Part shown: positions 1 through 6,546 of the stretch, piece after piece
Position numbering within the stretch: position 1 is the first letter of the stretch
How the letters are laid out: each line of letters opens with the position of its first letter
Origin: Anaerolineales bacterium
Lineage (GTDB): Bacteria; Chloroflexota; Anaerolineae; 4572-78; J111
NCBI GenBank assembly: GCA_020634935.1
Contig: JACKAT010000083.1
Coordinates: 1-13,443, forward strand
DNA: 13,443 nt
Direction of reading: 5' to 3'
Translations under genes and position numbers: made by a program
The notes under the pieces: generated by a model
Seen by the model: only the letters and a program-made list of their open reading frames with translations
What the model was told of the DNA's origin: nothing
Databases searched by the model: none

Positions 1-187
1 TGTTTTTGATCAATTCATAGGCTTCTTCCAACCGTTTCATTGTTTGTTGGAGATCGATGATGTGAATCCCGTTGCGTTCCGTAAAAATGAAACGCTTCAT
101 TTTAGGATTCCAGCGGCGAGTCCGGTGCCCAAAGTGAACGCCGGCCTCAAGTAGGGACTTCATTGAGACGACTTGATCTAAAGACAT
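1..187 (-). CDS. rpsB: 30S ribosomal protein S2, N-terminal part (gene runs off the left edge)
   Basis: S2 is a structural protein of the small ribosomal subunit, located on the solvent side between head and body and needed for recruiting S1 in many bacteria. The 62 codons visible read MSLDQVVSMKSLLEAGVHFG, then HRTRRWNPKMKRFIF, then TERNGIHIIDLQQTMKRLEEA. The LLEAGVHFGH, RWNPKMK and ERNGIHIIDL blocks are the classic S2 N-terminal signature. The ATG at 187-185 is preceded by a strong Shine-Dalgarno CGGAGGAAAG (bases 194-203 on the complementary strand), which fixes the start. The rest of the gene, and probably tsf downstream, lies outside the window. It is transcribed away from dnaG. Identification is secure; only the extent is unknown. 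Confidence 0.97.
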   Translation of the reverse strand, partial: MSLDQVVSMKSLLEAGVHFGHRTRRWNPKMKRFIFTERNGIHIIDLQQTMKRLEEAYELIKN

Positions 188-358
188 GTTTGACTTTCCT
201 CCGTTTTTAACTAACTACCTCCGCTCCTATCAACCATTCGGGAACCTTTAAGGAAATTTTGCCACCATCATCAATGCTATCAGCAATAATCTGGTCTCAA
301 ATATCACCAAGGCACGGCCCGTTTGTAAGAGAGCGTGTGAAATTAAGTAAAACTCCAA
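188..358 (-). other. rpsB 5' untranslated leader
   Basis: About 170 bases lie between the predicted rpsB transcription start (near 358) and the rpsB ATG. S2 is known to repress its own operon through leader RNA in some bacteria, so a long leader is a reasonable place for such control, but I could not recognise a known S2-leader fold. Within it is a short ORF, ATG at 237-235 and stop TAG at 213-211, encoding MVDRSGGS. It has an AAAGG seven bases upstream and ends 23 bases before rpsB. This could be a leader peptide or chance. Confidence 0.45.
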
Positions 359-364
359 GCGATT

Positions 365-393
365 AGTATAACACAATCGCGTTTGATAAGCAA
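365..393 (-). promoter_or_regulatory. Promoter for rpsB
   Basis: On the minus strand TTGCTT (393-388) and TATACT (370-365) are separated by exactly 17 bases, a good sigma70-type spacing. The predicted start of transcription is near 358. It points at rpsB, and no gene lies between. It is back to back with the dnaG promoter at 492-520, with about 100 bases between them that hold nothing else I recognise. Confidence 0.7.
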
Positions 394-491
394 GGGCAAT
401 CTCTAATTTCACATTCTACCGCAACTACCAGACAACAAGCAGGTTGCCTATTATTTCCAGGCAGCGAGCCAGTGGGCAAATTAAAAAGAGT

Positions 492-520
492 TTGGCAAAC
501 ATTATTTTCGTGTGTATAAT
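492..520 (+). promoter_or_regulatory. Promoter for dnaG (and probably rpoD)
   Basis: TTGGCA (492-497) and a perfect TATAAT (515-520) are separated by 17 bases. This is a near-consensus primary-sigma promoter with a predicted start near 527. It sits 64 bases upstream of the dnaG ATG and faces away from the rpsB promoter. Confidence 0.85.
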
Positions 521-532
521 GACTTAGGTATA

Positions 533-583
533 AACTGTTAGAGTAAAAAAAGCCACAAATAAAGAGAGAAAGCTCTAACGGTT
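533..583 (+). promoter_or_regulatory. Hairpin in the dnaG leader, closing at the start codon
   Basis: Bases 533-543 (AACTGTTAGAG) pair with 573-583 (CTCTAACGGTT): eleven consecutive pairs, one of them a G-U wobble, with a 29-base loop. The 3' arm ends at 583 and the dnaG ATG begins at 584. The only purine-rich Shine-Dalgarno candidate (AAAGAGAGAAAG, 560-571) lies in the loop. The fold therefore begins a few bases after the predicted transcript start and frames the ribosome binding site. A role in translation control is inference. Confidence 0.5.
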
Positions 584-2548
584 ATGAGCGTAGCTGACGA
601 AATTAAATCAAAAATTGATATTGTCGACTTTATCTCAAATACTGTTAACTTGAGGAAAACAGGAAAGAACTATACCGGTTTTTGCCCTTTCCATCAAAAT
701 ACGAAAACCCCTTCTTTTGTTGTTTTTCCCGATACCCAAACCTGGCGTTGTTTTGGTGCTTGCGCTGATGGCGGTGATATTTTTAGCTTCGTGATGAAGC
801 AGGAAGGCTACGAATTTAAAGAGGCCATACAGGCGTTGGCCAAGCAGGCCGGCATTACCCTGACTACACCGGAGTTGGGCCACGACGAACAGGACACGCA
901 TTACCAAAAGCTACTAGAACTAACTGCTGCCGCCGCAGCTTATTTTCATCATCTACTAACTCATTCGCCAGCCGGCGCTCTGGCCCGAACTTATCTGGCT
1001 AAACGTGAAGTTACAGCGGAAACCATTGCCACCTTTCAATTAGGGTTTGCCTTAAATGAATGGGATGCGCTAAAAAATCATTTTCTGAAAAGAGGGTACA
1101 GCGCCGACGAACTACTGGCGACCGGGCTGATTGTTGAGCGAGATAACGGCTCGCCCGGTTATGATCGCTTCCGCGATCGGCTAATCATCCCGATCAGGGA
1201 TGGTCGCGGCCGAGTTATCGGTTTTGGGGCTCGGGCCTTGCAAGCGGAGCAAGTCCCTAAATATTTGAACTCACCGCAGACGGTTTTGTTCGATAAAAGT
1301 AAAACGTTGTACGGTTTAGACCTGGCTCGCAAGCATATTCGCGATGCTGATCAGGTGATCATTGTTGAGGGCTATATGGATGTGATCCAGGCCCATCAAC
1401 GAGGGGCCCGAAACGTGGTAGCCCAAATGGGTACGGCGCTGACCGAACAGCAGTTACAACTGCTCAAACGGACAACCGGTAACTTCGTTTTAGCCCTTGA
1501 TGCGGATACGGCCGGTAACGCGGCCACATTACGTGGCTTAAACTTAGCCAGAGAAACTCTGGACCGAGAAACGGTGCCGGTGCCTACCGCCTGGGGGCTG
1601 ATTCGCTATGAAGGCCGTCTGGAGGCCGATATTCGGATAGCCTCGCTGCCGCCCGGTCGAGACCCGGATGACATTCTTAAAGAAGGGCTGGCGGCCTGGC
1701 AAAAAATTATCGATGAGGCTGTACCGGTTATTGATTTCTATTTTCAAGCCGCTACCGCCGAACTGAATTTAACCAGCGCCAAAGGCAAAAGTATTGCCGT
1801 CCAGAAGTTGATGCCGGTCTTACGCGATATCGGCAACAGCGTCGAGCAAGAACATTACGTCCAAAAATTGGCGCGGCTCATTCATATTGATGAGCGGACG
1901 TTGATGACCGAGCTGAAGACCAACCGCAAGCCCGGTAAAAAACGTCAGCAGCCGCCCCAACCGGTCGGGCCTGATCTATCAAAAATCCAGAAAAAAGCGC
2001 CCGCTGCGCCTTCAGTTGAAATCAATGGCGACGCCGGATTGGAAGCTTACTGTTTGAGCCTCATTTTGGCTCACCCTTTTGCTCTGGTTATGTCGAGTGA
2101 CATCTTGGAGCAGCAAAAAATCACCGGTTTGAATGCCAATGATTTCAAACGCGGCGATCATAAAGAAATCTTTAAATCATTACAGTTATGGACGGCCGCC
2201 GAGTCGCCCCGGATCGAAACATTAACCGAAATGGTTGGCGAAACTTTAGAAGGCCGGCTGGCAACCCTGGCCACCCTGTGGCACCGGCGTCCCCCGGCTC
2301 CGGCTGAAACAGCATTTCGAGACTTAAGCATTGCTATTTTGCGGCTTCGGTTGCAAAATGTAGTTCAGCAAATAGAAGAATTGCAATTCATGCTGCGCGA
2401 GGCGGAAGACAACCATGAAACAGAAGAAGCTCGCCGCTACCGGGCAATGATTGCCACTTGTAGTGAGCAACGCCGCCAACTGCATGATGTCAGCGACGCG
2501 CTGTCGCTTACCGGTAAACGGCGTGCTGAATCCAAAGCTTCACTGTAA
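584..2548 (+). CDS. dnaG: DNA primase
   Basis: DnaG makes the RNA primers for chromosomal replication, acting with the DnaB helicase at the fork. At 654 residues it has the usual bacterial layout. An N-terminal CHC2-type zinc finger comes first (C34, H37, C56, C60, ending in GGDIFSFV). The catalytic core follows, with the DRFRDRLIIPIRDGRGRVIG block, and its TOPRIM part has EGYMD with the catalytic Glu at 262 and the DAD acidic pair at 306/308. A Pro/Lys/Gln-rich linker spans about 444-480, and a helical C-terminal region that normally binds DnaB runs to the end. The zinc finger has Cys-x3-Cys (CFGAC) where most primases have Cys-x2-Cys. The ATG start gives the conserved start of the family. 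The Shine-Dalgarno is weak and lies in a possible hairpin loop. rpoD follows after 84 bases without an obvious terminator, so cotranscription is likely. Confidence 0.97.
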   Translation: MSVADEIKSKIDIVDFISNTVNLRKTGKNYTGFCPFHQNTKTPSFVVFPDTQTWRCFGACADGGDIFSFVMKQEGYEFKEAIQALAKQAGITLTTPELGHDEQDTHYQKLLELTAAAAAYFHHLLTHSPAGALARTYLAKREVTAETIATFQLGFALNEWDALKNHFLKRGYSADELLATGLIVERDNGSPGYDRFRDRLIIPIRDGRGRVIGFGARALQAEQVPKYLNSPQTVLFDKSKTLYGLDLARKHIRDADQVIIVEGYMDVIQAHQRGARNVVAQMGTALTEQQLQLLKRTTGNFVLALDADTAGNAATLRGLNLARETLDRETVPVPTAWGLIRYEGRLEADIRIASLPPGRDPDDILKEGLAAWQKIIDEAVPVIDFYFQAATAELNLTSAKGKSIAVQKLMPVLRDIGNSVEQEHYVQKLARLIHIDERTLMTELKTNRKPGKKRQQPPQPVGPDLSKIQKKAPAAPSVEINGDAGLEAYCLSLILAHPFALVMSSDILEQQKITGLNANDFKRGDHKEIFKSLQLWTAAESPRIETLTEMVGETLEGRLATLATLWHRRPPAPAETAFRDLSIAILRLRLQNVVQQIEELQFMLREAEDNHETEEARRYRAMIATCSEQRRQLHDVSDALSLTGKRRAESKASL

Positions 2549-2632
2549 TGGGCAAATAAACACAGTCATAATAGGCATAGAGTAGATATCCATAGTTAAA
2601 TTAGTTTAGTTTCAGACTCATGGAGATCGTTA

Positions 2633-4003
2633 GTGGCAAAAAAGCGAATTACTAAGAACACAACTGAAGACAACAAAAAAAATCTAACGAACGGGAAACC
2701 AATCGAAGGGCTGACGCAAGAAGAGGCCGTAGAAATACTTTTGGAAAAGGGTAAAAGGCAAAAAACCCTCAGCCAAAATGAAATTTTAGATATCTTGCCC
2801 GATGGTGGTCTGGATATTGAGGCCACCGATGCCATCATTCAAAAGTTAGTAGAAAACGGCATAGAAGTTCTAGAGGAACAGGATACCGATACTGAAGCTC
2901 TGGCCGATGTTGATGAACCGGACGATGCTGCGCTTAAAGAAGTGGAAGAGGAACTCGACGAAGAAGATTTTTCCTCAGCCGGTGTTTTAGAATTAGGCTC
3001 GGTGGAGCTAACCAATGACCCGGTCCGCATGTACCTGCGGGAAATCGGTCAGGTCAATCTATTGACGGCCGCCGACGAAGTTTCTCTGGCCAAGCGTATT
3101 CAACGCGGCATGGATGCTCGAGATAAGTTAGATGAGCAAGAAGCTACCAATGATGATGAGTTGGCCGAACTTAAAAAGCAAGACATCGACGGCAGAATTG
3201 CCAAACGGTGTTTAGCCGAAGCCAACTTACGGCTGGTGGTCAGCGTGGCCAAACGCTATATTGGGCGTGGGATGAACTTTCTTGATTTGATTCAGGAAGG
3301 CAATATCGGCTTGCTAAGAGCCGTTGAAAAGTTCGACCATCATCGGGGCTACAAATTCTCAACCTATGCCACCTGGTGGATTCGACAGGCCATCAGCCGG
3401 GCCATCGCCGATCAGGCGCGGACCATTCGGATTCCGGTTCATATGGTGGAAACTATCAACAAGCTGGCCCGCATTCAGCGCCGGCTATTACAAGAGTACG
3501 GCCGCGACCCCAGCGCCAAAGAGATCGCGTTGGAAATGGAAATGCTGTCTGATGAAGACCTGGAAACCATAGAAGCAGCCGACAAAAACAACACGCCGTT
3601 GGATCCGGCCATCGAGCGCCGCTGGCGTAGAGCCGCCACCAAAGTACGCCGGATCATGCGTATTGCCCAAGAACCGATGTCACTAGAAACGCCGATCGGC
3701 ACCGAAGAAAACAGCTATCTGGGCGACTTCATCGAAGACGAAACCGTCACCGGTCCGGTGGATGCCGCTTCGAAGCAACTGCTTAAAGAACAGCTTCACG
3801 AAATTCTGGCTCAACTCAGCGACCGCGAGCGTAAAGTCTTAGAGATGCGTTTCGGGCTAAACGACGGTCAGGGCCGCACCTTGGAAGAAGTTGGCAGTGA
3901 ATTTGGCGTCACCCGCGAACGGATTCGTCAAATCGAAGCCAAAGCTTTACGAAAACTGCGTCACCCCATTCGCAGCCGTAAATTGAGAGACTATCTGGGC
4001 TGA
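2633..4003 (+). CDS. rpoD: RNA polymerase primary sigma factor (RpoD/SigA)
   Basis: This is the housekeeping sigma subunit that directs RNA polymerase to -10/-35 promoters. An acidic, helical region 1.1 is seen at about 20-115, ending in a Glu/Asp-rich stretch. Region 1.2 contains DPVRMYLREIG. Region 2 (about 188-272) has the core-binding NFLDLIQEGNIGLLRAVEKF and the -10 reading and melting segment KFSTYATWWIRQAI. Region 3 follows, then region 4 (about 385-452) with LSDRERKVLEMRFGL and the -35-binding helix VTRERIRQIEAKALRKLRHP. Residues 305-337 form an extra segment not present in E. coli or Bacillus type factors, located before the conserved EPMSLETPIG of region 3. I believe related insertions occur in Chloroflexota. 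The start is GTG with GGAG (2622-2625) seven bases upstream. It follows dnaG in the conserved dnaG-rpoD order. Confidence 0.97.
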   Translation: MAKKRITKNTTEDNKKNLTNGKPIEGLTQEEAVEILLEKGKRQKTLSQNEILDILPDGGLDIEATDAIIQKLVENGIEVLEEQDTDTEALADVDEPDDAALKEVEEELDEEDFSSAGVLELGSVELTNDPVRMYLREIGQVNLLTAADEVSLAKRIQRGMDARDKLDEQEATNDDELAELKKQDIDGRIAKRCLAEANLRLVVSVAKRYIGRGMNFLDLIQEGNIGLLRAVEKFDHHRGYKFSTYATWWIRQAISRAIADQARTIRIPVHMVETINKLARIQRRLLQEYGRDPSAKEIALEMEMLSDEDLETIEAADKNNTPLDPAIERRWRRAATKVRRIMRIAQEPMSLETPIGTEENSYLGDFIEDETVTGPVDAASKQLLKEQLHEILAQLSDRERKVLEMRFGLNDGQGRTLEEVGSEFGVTRERIRQIEAKALRKLRHPIRSRKLRDYLG

Positions 4004-4004
4004 T

Positions 4005-4032
4005 TTGACGAACCTTCTAAATCGATTATAAT
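4005..4032 (+). promoter_or_regulatory. Promoter for tRNA-Asn
   Basis: TTGACG (4005-4010), starting two bases after the rpoD stop codon, and TATAAT (4027-4032) are separated by 16 bases. The predicted start is near 4039, about 22 bases before the tRNA. This lets the tRNA be expressed independently of the dnaG-rpoD transcript, although no terminator separates it from rpoD. Confidence 0.75.
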
Positions 4033-4060
4033 TCACTTTTGTTAATTGAATAATAAATAA

Positions 4061-4132
4061 TCCTCGGTAGCTCAACGGCAGAGCGGGCGGCTGTTAACCG
4101 CTAGGTTGTAAGTTCGAATCTTACCCGAGGAG
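4061..4132 (+). tRNA. tRNA-Asn, anticodon GTT
   Basis: A complete cloverleaf can be folded. The acceptor TCCTCGG (4061-4067) pairs with CCGAGGA (4125-4131), and the discriminator base is G (4132). The D stem is GCTC/GAGC with a seven-base loop. The anticodon stem GGCGG/CCGCT encloses the loop CTGTTAA with anticodon GTT at 4093-4095. The variable loop has five bases, and the T arm is GTAAG-TTCGAAT-CTTAC (4108-4124). The U1-A72 pair and G73 match bacterial tRNA-Asn. CCA is not encoded, so it must be added after transcription. Confidence 0.97.
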
Positions 4133-4136
4133 CAGC

Positions 4137-4165
4137 AAAAAGAGGGGGAAATTCCCCCTCTTTTT
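4137..4165 (+). terminator. Rho-independent terminator after tRNA-Asn
   Basis: A 12-base-pair stem, AAAAAGAGGGGG (4137-4148) with CCCCCTCTTTTT (4154-4165), has a five-base AAATT loop and is followed by more T residues (to 4167). It starts five bases after the tRNA, so it would end both the tRNA transcript and any read-through from dnaG-rpoD. The A-run on the left arm would also give a U-tract on the opposite strand, but no minus-strand gene ends here. Confidence 0.9.
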
Positions 4166-4183
4166 TTGTTGCCCGCCAGTTAT

Positions 4184-4211
4184 TTGGACTGACTAGAGAA
4201 TATGCTACAAT
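4184..4211 (+). promoter_or_regulatory. Promoter for the small protein / M50 protease unit
   Basis: TTGGAC (4184-4189) and TACAAT (4206-4211) are separated by 16 bases. The predicted start is near 4218, giving a short leader before the ATG at 4243. It is the first promoter after the terminator at 4137-4165. Confidence 0.6.
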
Positions 4212-4242
4212 AAATAAAACCTTGATACGGAGCCATATCCCT

Positions 4243-4479
4243 ATGAACAGAGCAGAAACACTTGAATGGATCGATCTTATCCTCGGCTCGCTGGATGACT
4301 CGGAGATGATGGCTATTATCAACGAGAGCCAGGGTCAGTTTGATGGCGAATTTTTCGAAACAATTGACAGTGAAATGGAGCGCTACAAAACCGAACATGA
4401 TCATCGAGCCGCTCATGACCTCAATCGAATTGCTAGAGCCATCGCCAGTGTTAAACAAAATCGAGCCGAAAATCTATAA
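4243..4479 (+). CDS. Small acidic protein of unknown function (78 aa)
   Basis: I do not recognise this family. The product is short, rich in Glu and Asp in its first two thirds (for example SLDDSEMM and ETIDSEMERYK), ends in a more basic helix (DLNRIARAIASVKQNRAENL) and looks all-alpha. It has no signal peptide, membrane segment or cysteine. I chose the ATG at 4243 because GGAG (4229-4232) lies ten bases upstream. An in-frame TTG at 4222 would add seven residues but has no ribosome binding site and lies almost at the predicted transcript start. A dedicated promoter and a 44-base gap to the M50 protease gene suggest that the two are coexpressed. That makes a partner or regulator role possible but unproven. 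Confidence 0.7.
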   Translation: MNRAETLEWIDLILGSLDDSEMMAIINESQGQFDGEFFETIDSEMERYKTEHDHRAAHDLNRIARAIASVKQNRAENL

Positions 4480-4523
4480 CTTTTTGAACCACCTTCAGCC
4501 CAAAACCCAAAATAGGATAATCC

Positions 4524-5723
4524 ATGACCACCTCTCCCCATGAAAACATCCTGCTAGATGGTACTTTGCTGGGGCAACTGCGTGATGATGTCAAAGATAT
4601 TTTTTATGTCGATAGCATCGAGACGCCGCGCCGGGCAGCCCAGGGTACTATTATTTTTATTGGCGACCTGCTCATGCAAGACAGCGAAGCCGCCTACGAC
4701 CGCATTGCCGAACGCTGGCGAGCTAGACAGTATACGCCTATGCTGCGGCGGTACAAGGGACAAATTGGGTTAATTGCCCAGCCAGGTATTGTCACGCCGG
4801 CCCGCAGCAATCCCTGGATCAATTTAGGGTTGGCCATCACTACAATTTTGTCGGTGCTGTTTACCGGGGCTGTCTATGAATGCCAGTGCATGCCGCAAAC
4901 CCTGCCCCAATGGTTGACAGGTCTGCCGATGATGCTGGCGATGATGGCTATTTTGTTGGCTCATGAATTCGGACATTATTTCGCGGCGAAATATCATAAG
5001 GTAGCTGTCACCTTACCTTATTTTATTCCCCTGCCGGTCGTTTCTCCCGTTGGAACATTGGGCGCCTTTATTCAACTTCGTTCTCCATTCAAAACTAAAA
5101 AACAACTGTTTGATATCGGCGTAGCAGGGCCGTTGGGGGGATTGATTTTTGCGATACCGCTAATTTTTTGGGGTATGGCCTCCTCAACCGTCACCGAAAT
5201 TTATCGTGACCCCAATAACCCGTCCCTACTGGAAGGCAACTCCATTTTTTATCTGGGTGTAAAATATTTAATCCACGGTCAACTGCTGCCTAATTTCGAT
5301 GCTTATCGAGACCTACCCATTATTCAAAAAACGATACTGCTGGTCGCCGGCATCATTCCAGATGGCGGGGGGAGCGATGTTTTTATTACTTCGGTGGCTT
5401 TTGCGGCCTGGTTTGGCTTGTTTGTGACGGCGATGAACTTACTGCCAGTCGGCCAGCTTGACGGCGGGCATATTATCTACTGTCTGTTAGGGGAAAAAGC
5501 TCGGGTGTTAGGGCTGGTCTTGGTAGGGATCATGGTGCTAGCCGGATTCCTGTGGACCGGTTGGCTGGTCTGGGCTTTTTTGATCTTTTTGGTTATTGGG
5601 GTTGGGCACCCCCCTCCTCTTAACGATTTAGTCCCACTGGACCCCGGACGCAAGATCTTGGCCTATATTATGATTATTATTTTTATCATCATGTTTATGC
5701 CTAATCCGTTGCAGATATTATAA
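4524..5723 (+). CDS. Site-2-type membrane zinc metalloprotease (peptidase family M50)
   Basis: This is an intramembrane protease of the S2P/M50 superfamily, which cuts membrane-anchored substrates within or next to the bilayer. The zinc-binding HEFGH motif has H147, E148 and H151. The third ligand motif, NLLPVGQLDGG, has N305 and the zinc ligand D313. Before the first membrane segment (about 96-116) lies a soluble domain of about 95 residues that lacks a signal peptide. Further hydrophobic segments lie near 132-154, 197-218, 267-280, 285-307, 327-361 and 374-395. The fold resembles the plant/cyanobacterial EGY-like branch more than RseP, because I see no PDZ domain. The substrate is unknown. 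The ATG has AGGA (4514-4517) six bases upstream. A CxC pair (YECQC) sits just after the first membrane segment. A terminator begins at the stop codon. Confidence 0.92.
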   Translation: MTTSPHENILLDGTLLGQLRDDVKDIFYVDSIETPRRAAQGTIIFIGDLLMQDSEAAYDRIAERWRARQYTPMLRRYKGQIGLIAQPGIVTPARSNPWINLGLAITTILSVLFTGAVYECQCMPQTLPQWLTGLPMMLAMMAILLAHEFGHYFAAKYHKVAVTLPYFIPLPVVSPVGTLGAFIQLRSPFKTKKQLFDIGVAGPLGGLIFAIPLIFWGMASSTVTEIYRDPNNPSLLEGNSIFYLGVKYLIHGQLLPNFDAYRDLPIIQKTILLVAGIIPDGGGSDVFITSVAFAAWFGLFVTAMNLLPVGQLDGGHIIYCLLGEKARVLGLVLVGIMVLAGFLWTGWLVWAFLIFLVIGVGHPPPLNDLVPLDPGRKILAYIMIIIFIIMFMPNPLQIL

Positions 5724-5756
5724 AACAGCCCGGCCAGGTGGCCGAGCTGTTTTTTG
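5724..5756 (+). terminator. Terminator after the M50 protease, probably bidirectional
   Basis: AACAGC (5724-5729) pairs with GCTGTT (5746-5751) and CGGCC (5731-5735) with GGCCG (5740-5744). There is one internal mismatch (C5730/A5745) and an AGGT loop, and a run of T residues to 5756 follows. Read on the minus strand, the same hairpin is followed by TTTTATAA, so it can also stop transcription arriving from the convergent V4R gene. Confidence 0.85.
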
Positions 5757-5789
5757 CCAGTTTGTATAAAAGTCCTTTAGCGATTTTGA

Positions 5790-5807
5790 TAAAATGGCTA
5801 AAGCCAT
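5790..5807 (-). terminator. Weak terminator after the V4R gene
   Basis: On the minus strand ATGGC-TTTA-GCCAT (5807-5794) is followed by TTTTATC. The stem has only five to six pairs, so this is a minor site. The larger hairpin at 5724-5756 would back it up. Confidence 0.35.
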
Positions 5808-5824
5808 CACTACGAACAACACGA

Positions 5825-6442
5825 TTATTCTGATGGCTGTTTAGGAATCCGGTAAACACAACTGGCCGCACCATTGGCAATGCAGGCTACCTCTTCCACT
5901 TTGTACATGTTACCGGTAATCCAGGCCATCGACTCCATCAGAACACCTACCGTCACATAACAGCAGGGTTTATCATGCTCAGGACGCCATTTACAGGGGC
6001 ATTGTTCGACAATAAAGTAATAGGCGTCGTCTTCCTCCATAACCACCGTCGGTTGGTTAACTCGATCAACCGCTGCTTTGGCCATTCGCTCCAAAATCAG
6101 CTTCATTCGTGTTTTTTCAGGTAGTGCTTTTAGGGCAATACCGGCCAAACCTAAAATAGCCGGCTGGTCTCTCAAGCCAAATTGAAACGTAGCGCGACCG
6201 ATTCTTAGCAGCATTGCCCGTGCGCCACGCGGCCCGTAAAAGTCTTCAACAGCCTGCTGCGCCGCGCCGTACTGGGCAAACGTCGCTTCCATATCGAGAT
6301 TTTTGGGGGGATAGTTGTCGATGTATTTACCTAGCCCGCCGGCATTGAGAACAGCCTTAGTGCCGTTTTCTCCCATTACATCTTCAATAGCTTCCAATAG
6401 AACCCGCAACGCAGCATTTGGCATGGGGCGCTCTTCTGGCAT
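5825..6442 (-). CDS. V4R (4-vinyl reductase)-domain protein, probable small-molecule sensor
   Basis: The C-terminal half matches the V4R domain, a small-molecule-binding fold found in the bacteriochlorophyll-related BchJ protein and in the N-terminal sensor parts of XylR/DmpR-type regulators. The diagnostic end is EEVACIANGAASCVYRI at 183-199. The protein has 205 residues and six cysteines, all in the last 58: C148 and C150 (QCPCKW), C160 and C161 (KPCCYV), C187 and C195. The N-terminal 130 residues are helical and lack a DNA-binding motif that I can recognise. There is no signal peptide or membrane segment. GAGGTG (6453-6448) lies five bases before the ATG. It is the last gene of the minus-strand cluster, 104 bases after the hydrolase-like gene, and has its own promoter. 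The ligand is unknown, and nothing else in the window points to chlorophyll synthesis. Confidence 0.8.
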   Translation of the reverse strand: MPEERPMPNAALRVLLEAIEDVMGENGTKAVLNAGGLGKYIDNYPPKNLDMEATFAQYGAAQQAVEDFYGPRGARAMLLRIGRATFQFGLRDQPAILGLAGIALKALPEKTRMKLILERMAKAAVDRVNQPTVVMEEDDAYYFIVEQCPCKWRPEHDKPCCYVTVGVLMESMAWITGNMYKVEEVACIANGAASCVYRIPKQPSE

Positions 6443-6486
6443 CGATTCACCTCATTTGCAATTTTTAACAGTATGGATGTAGAGCC

Positions 6487-6505
6487 ATTATACCATAATT
6501 ATGGT
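6487..6505 (-). promoter_or_regulatory. Extended -10 promoter with overlapping 14-bp palindrome, upstream of the V4R gene
   Basis: On the minus strand TGGTATAAT (6495-6487) is an extended -10 element (TG-n-TATAAT). There is no good -35 box at the usual distance, as is common for this promoter class. The predicted start is near 6480, about 38 bases before the V4R ATG. A perfect palindrome, ACCATAATTATGGT (6492-6505), shares the TGG of the extended element and the first base of the -10. A protein bound there would block polymerase, so it is a candidate operator. Confidence 0.6.
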
Positions 6506-6546
6506 CTACCGGGCGAGTCGTTTAACACCAGGAACACAGGAGGCTG

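Noticed and set aside
205..297. Frame of about 30 codons on the minus strand in the rpsB leader (…GGKISLKVPEWLIGAEVVS)
   Set aside because: It reads like protein but has a stop just upstream and no ATG, GTG or TTG at its beginning, and it lies within the predicted leader. It may be chance or an old gene remnant, but the sequence does not support a gene.
2620..2655. ATG at 2620 opening an 11-codon frame across the rpoD start
   Set aside because: It overlaps the rpoD ribosome binding site and has no own Shine-Dalgarno. The rpoD GTG at 2633 gives a well-spaced start and continuous sigma homology.
2839..3030. Ser-rich open frame on the minus strand inside rpoD
   Set aside because: It is the complement of the Glu/Asp-rich stretch of sigma region 1.1; runs of Ser are the expected shadow of GAA/GAG codons.
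3475..3702. Minus-strand open frames inside rpoD region 3
   Set aside because: They lie opposite conserved sigma sequence and have no family resemblance or ribosome binding site.
4222..4242. TTG at 4222 as the start of the small acidic protein
   Set aside because: It has no Shine-Dalgarno and lies only a few bases after the predicted transcription start. The ATG at 4243 has GGAG at a suitable distance.
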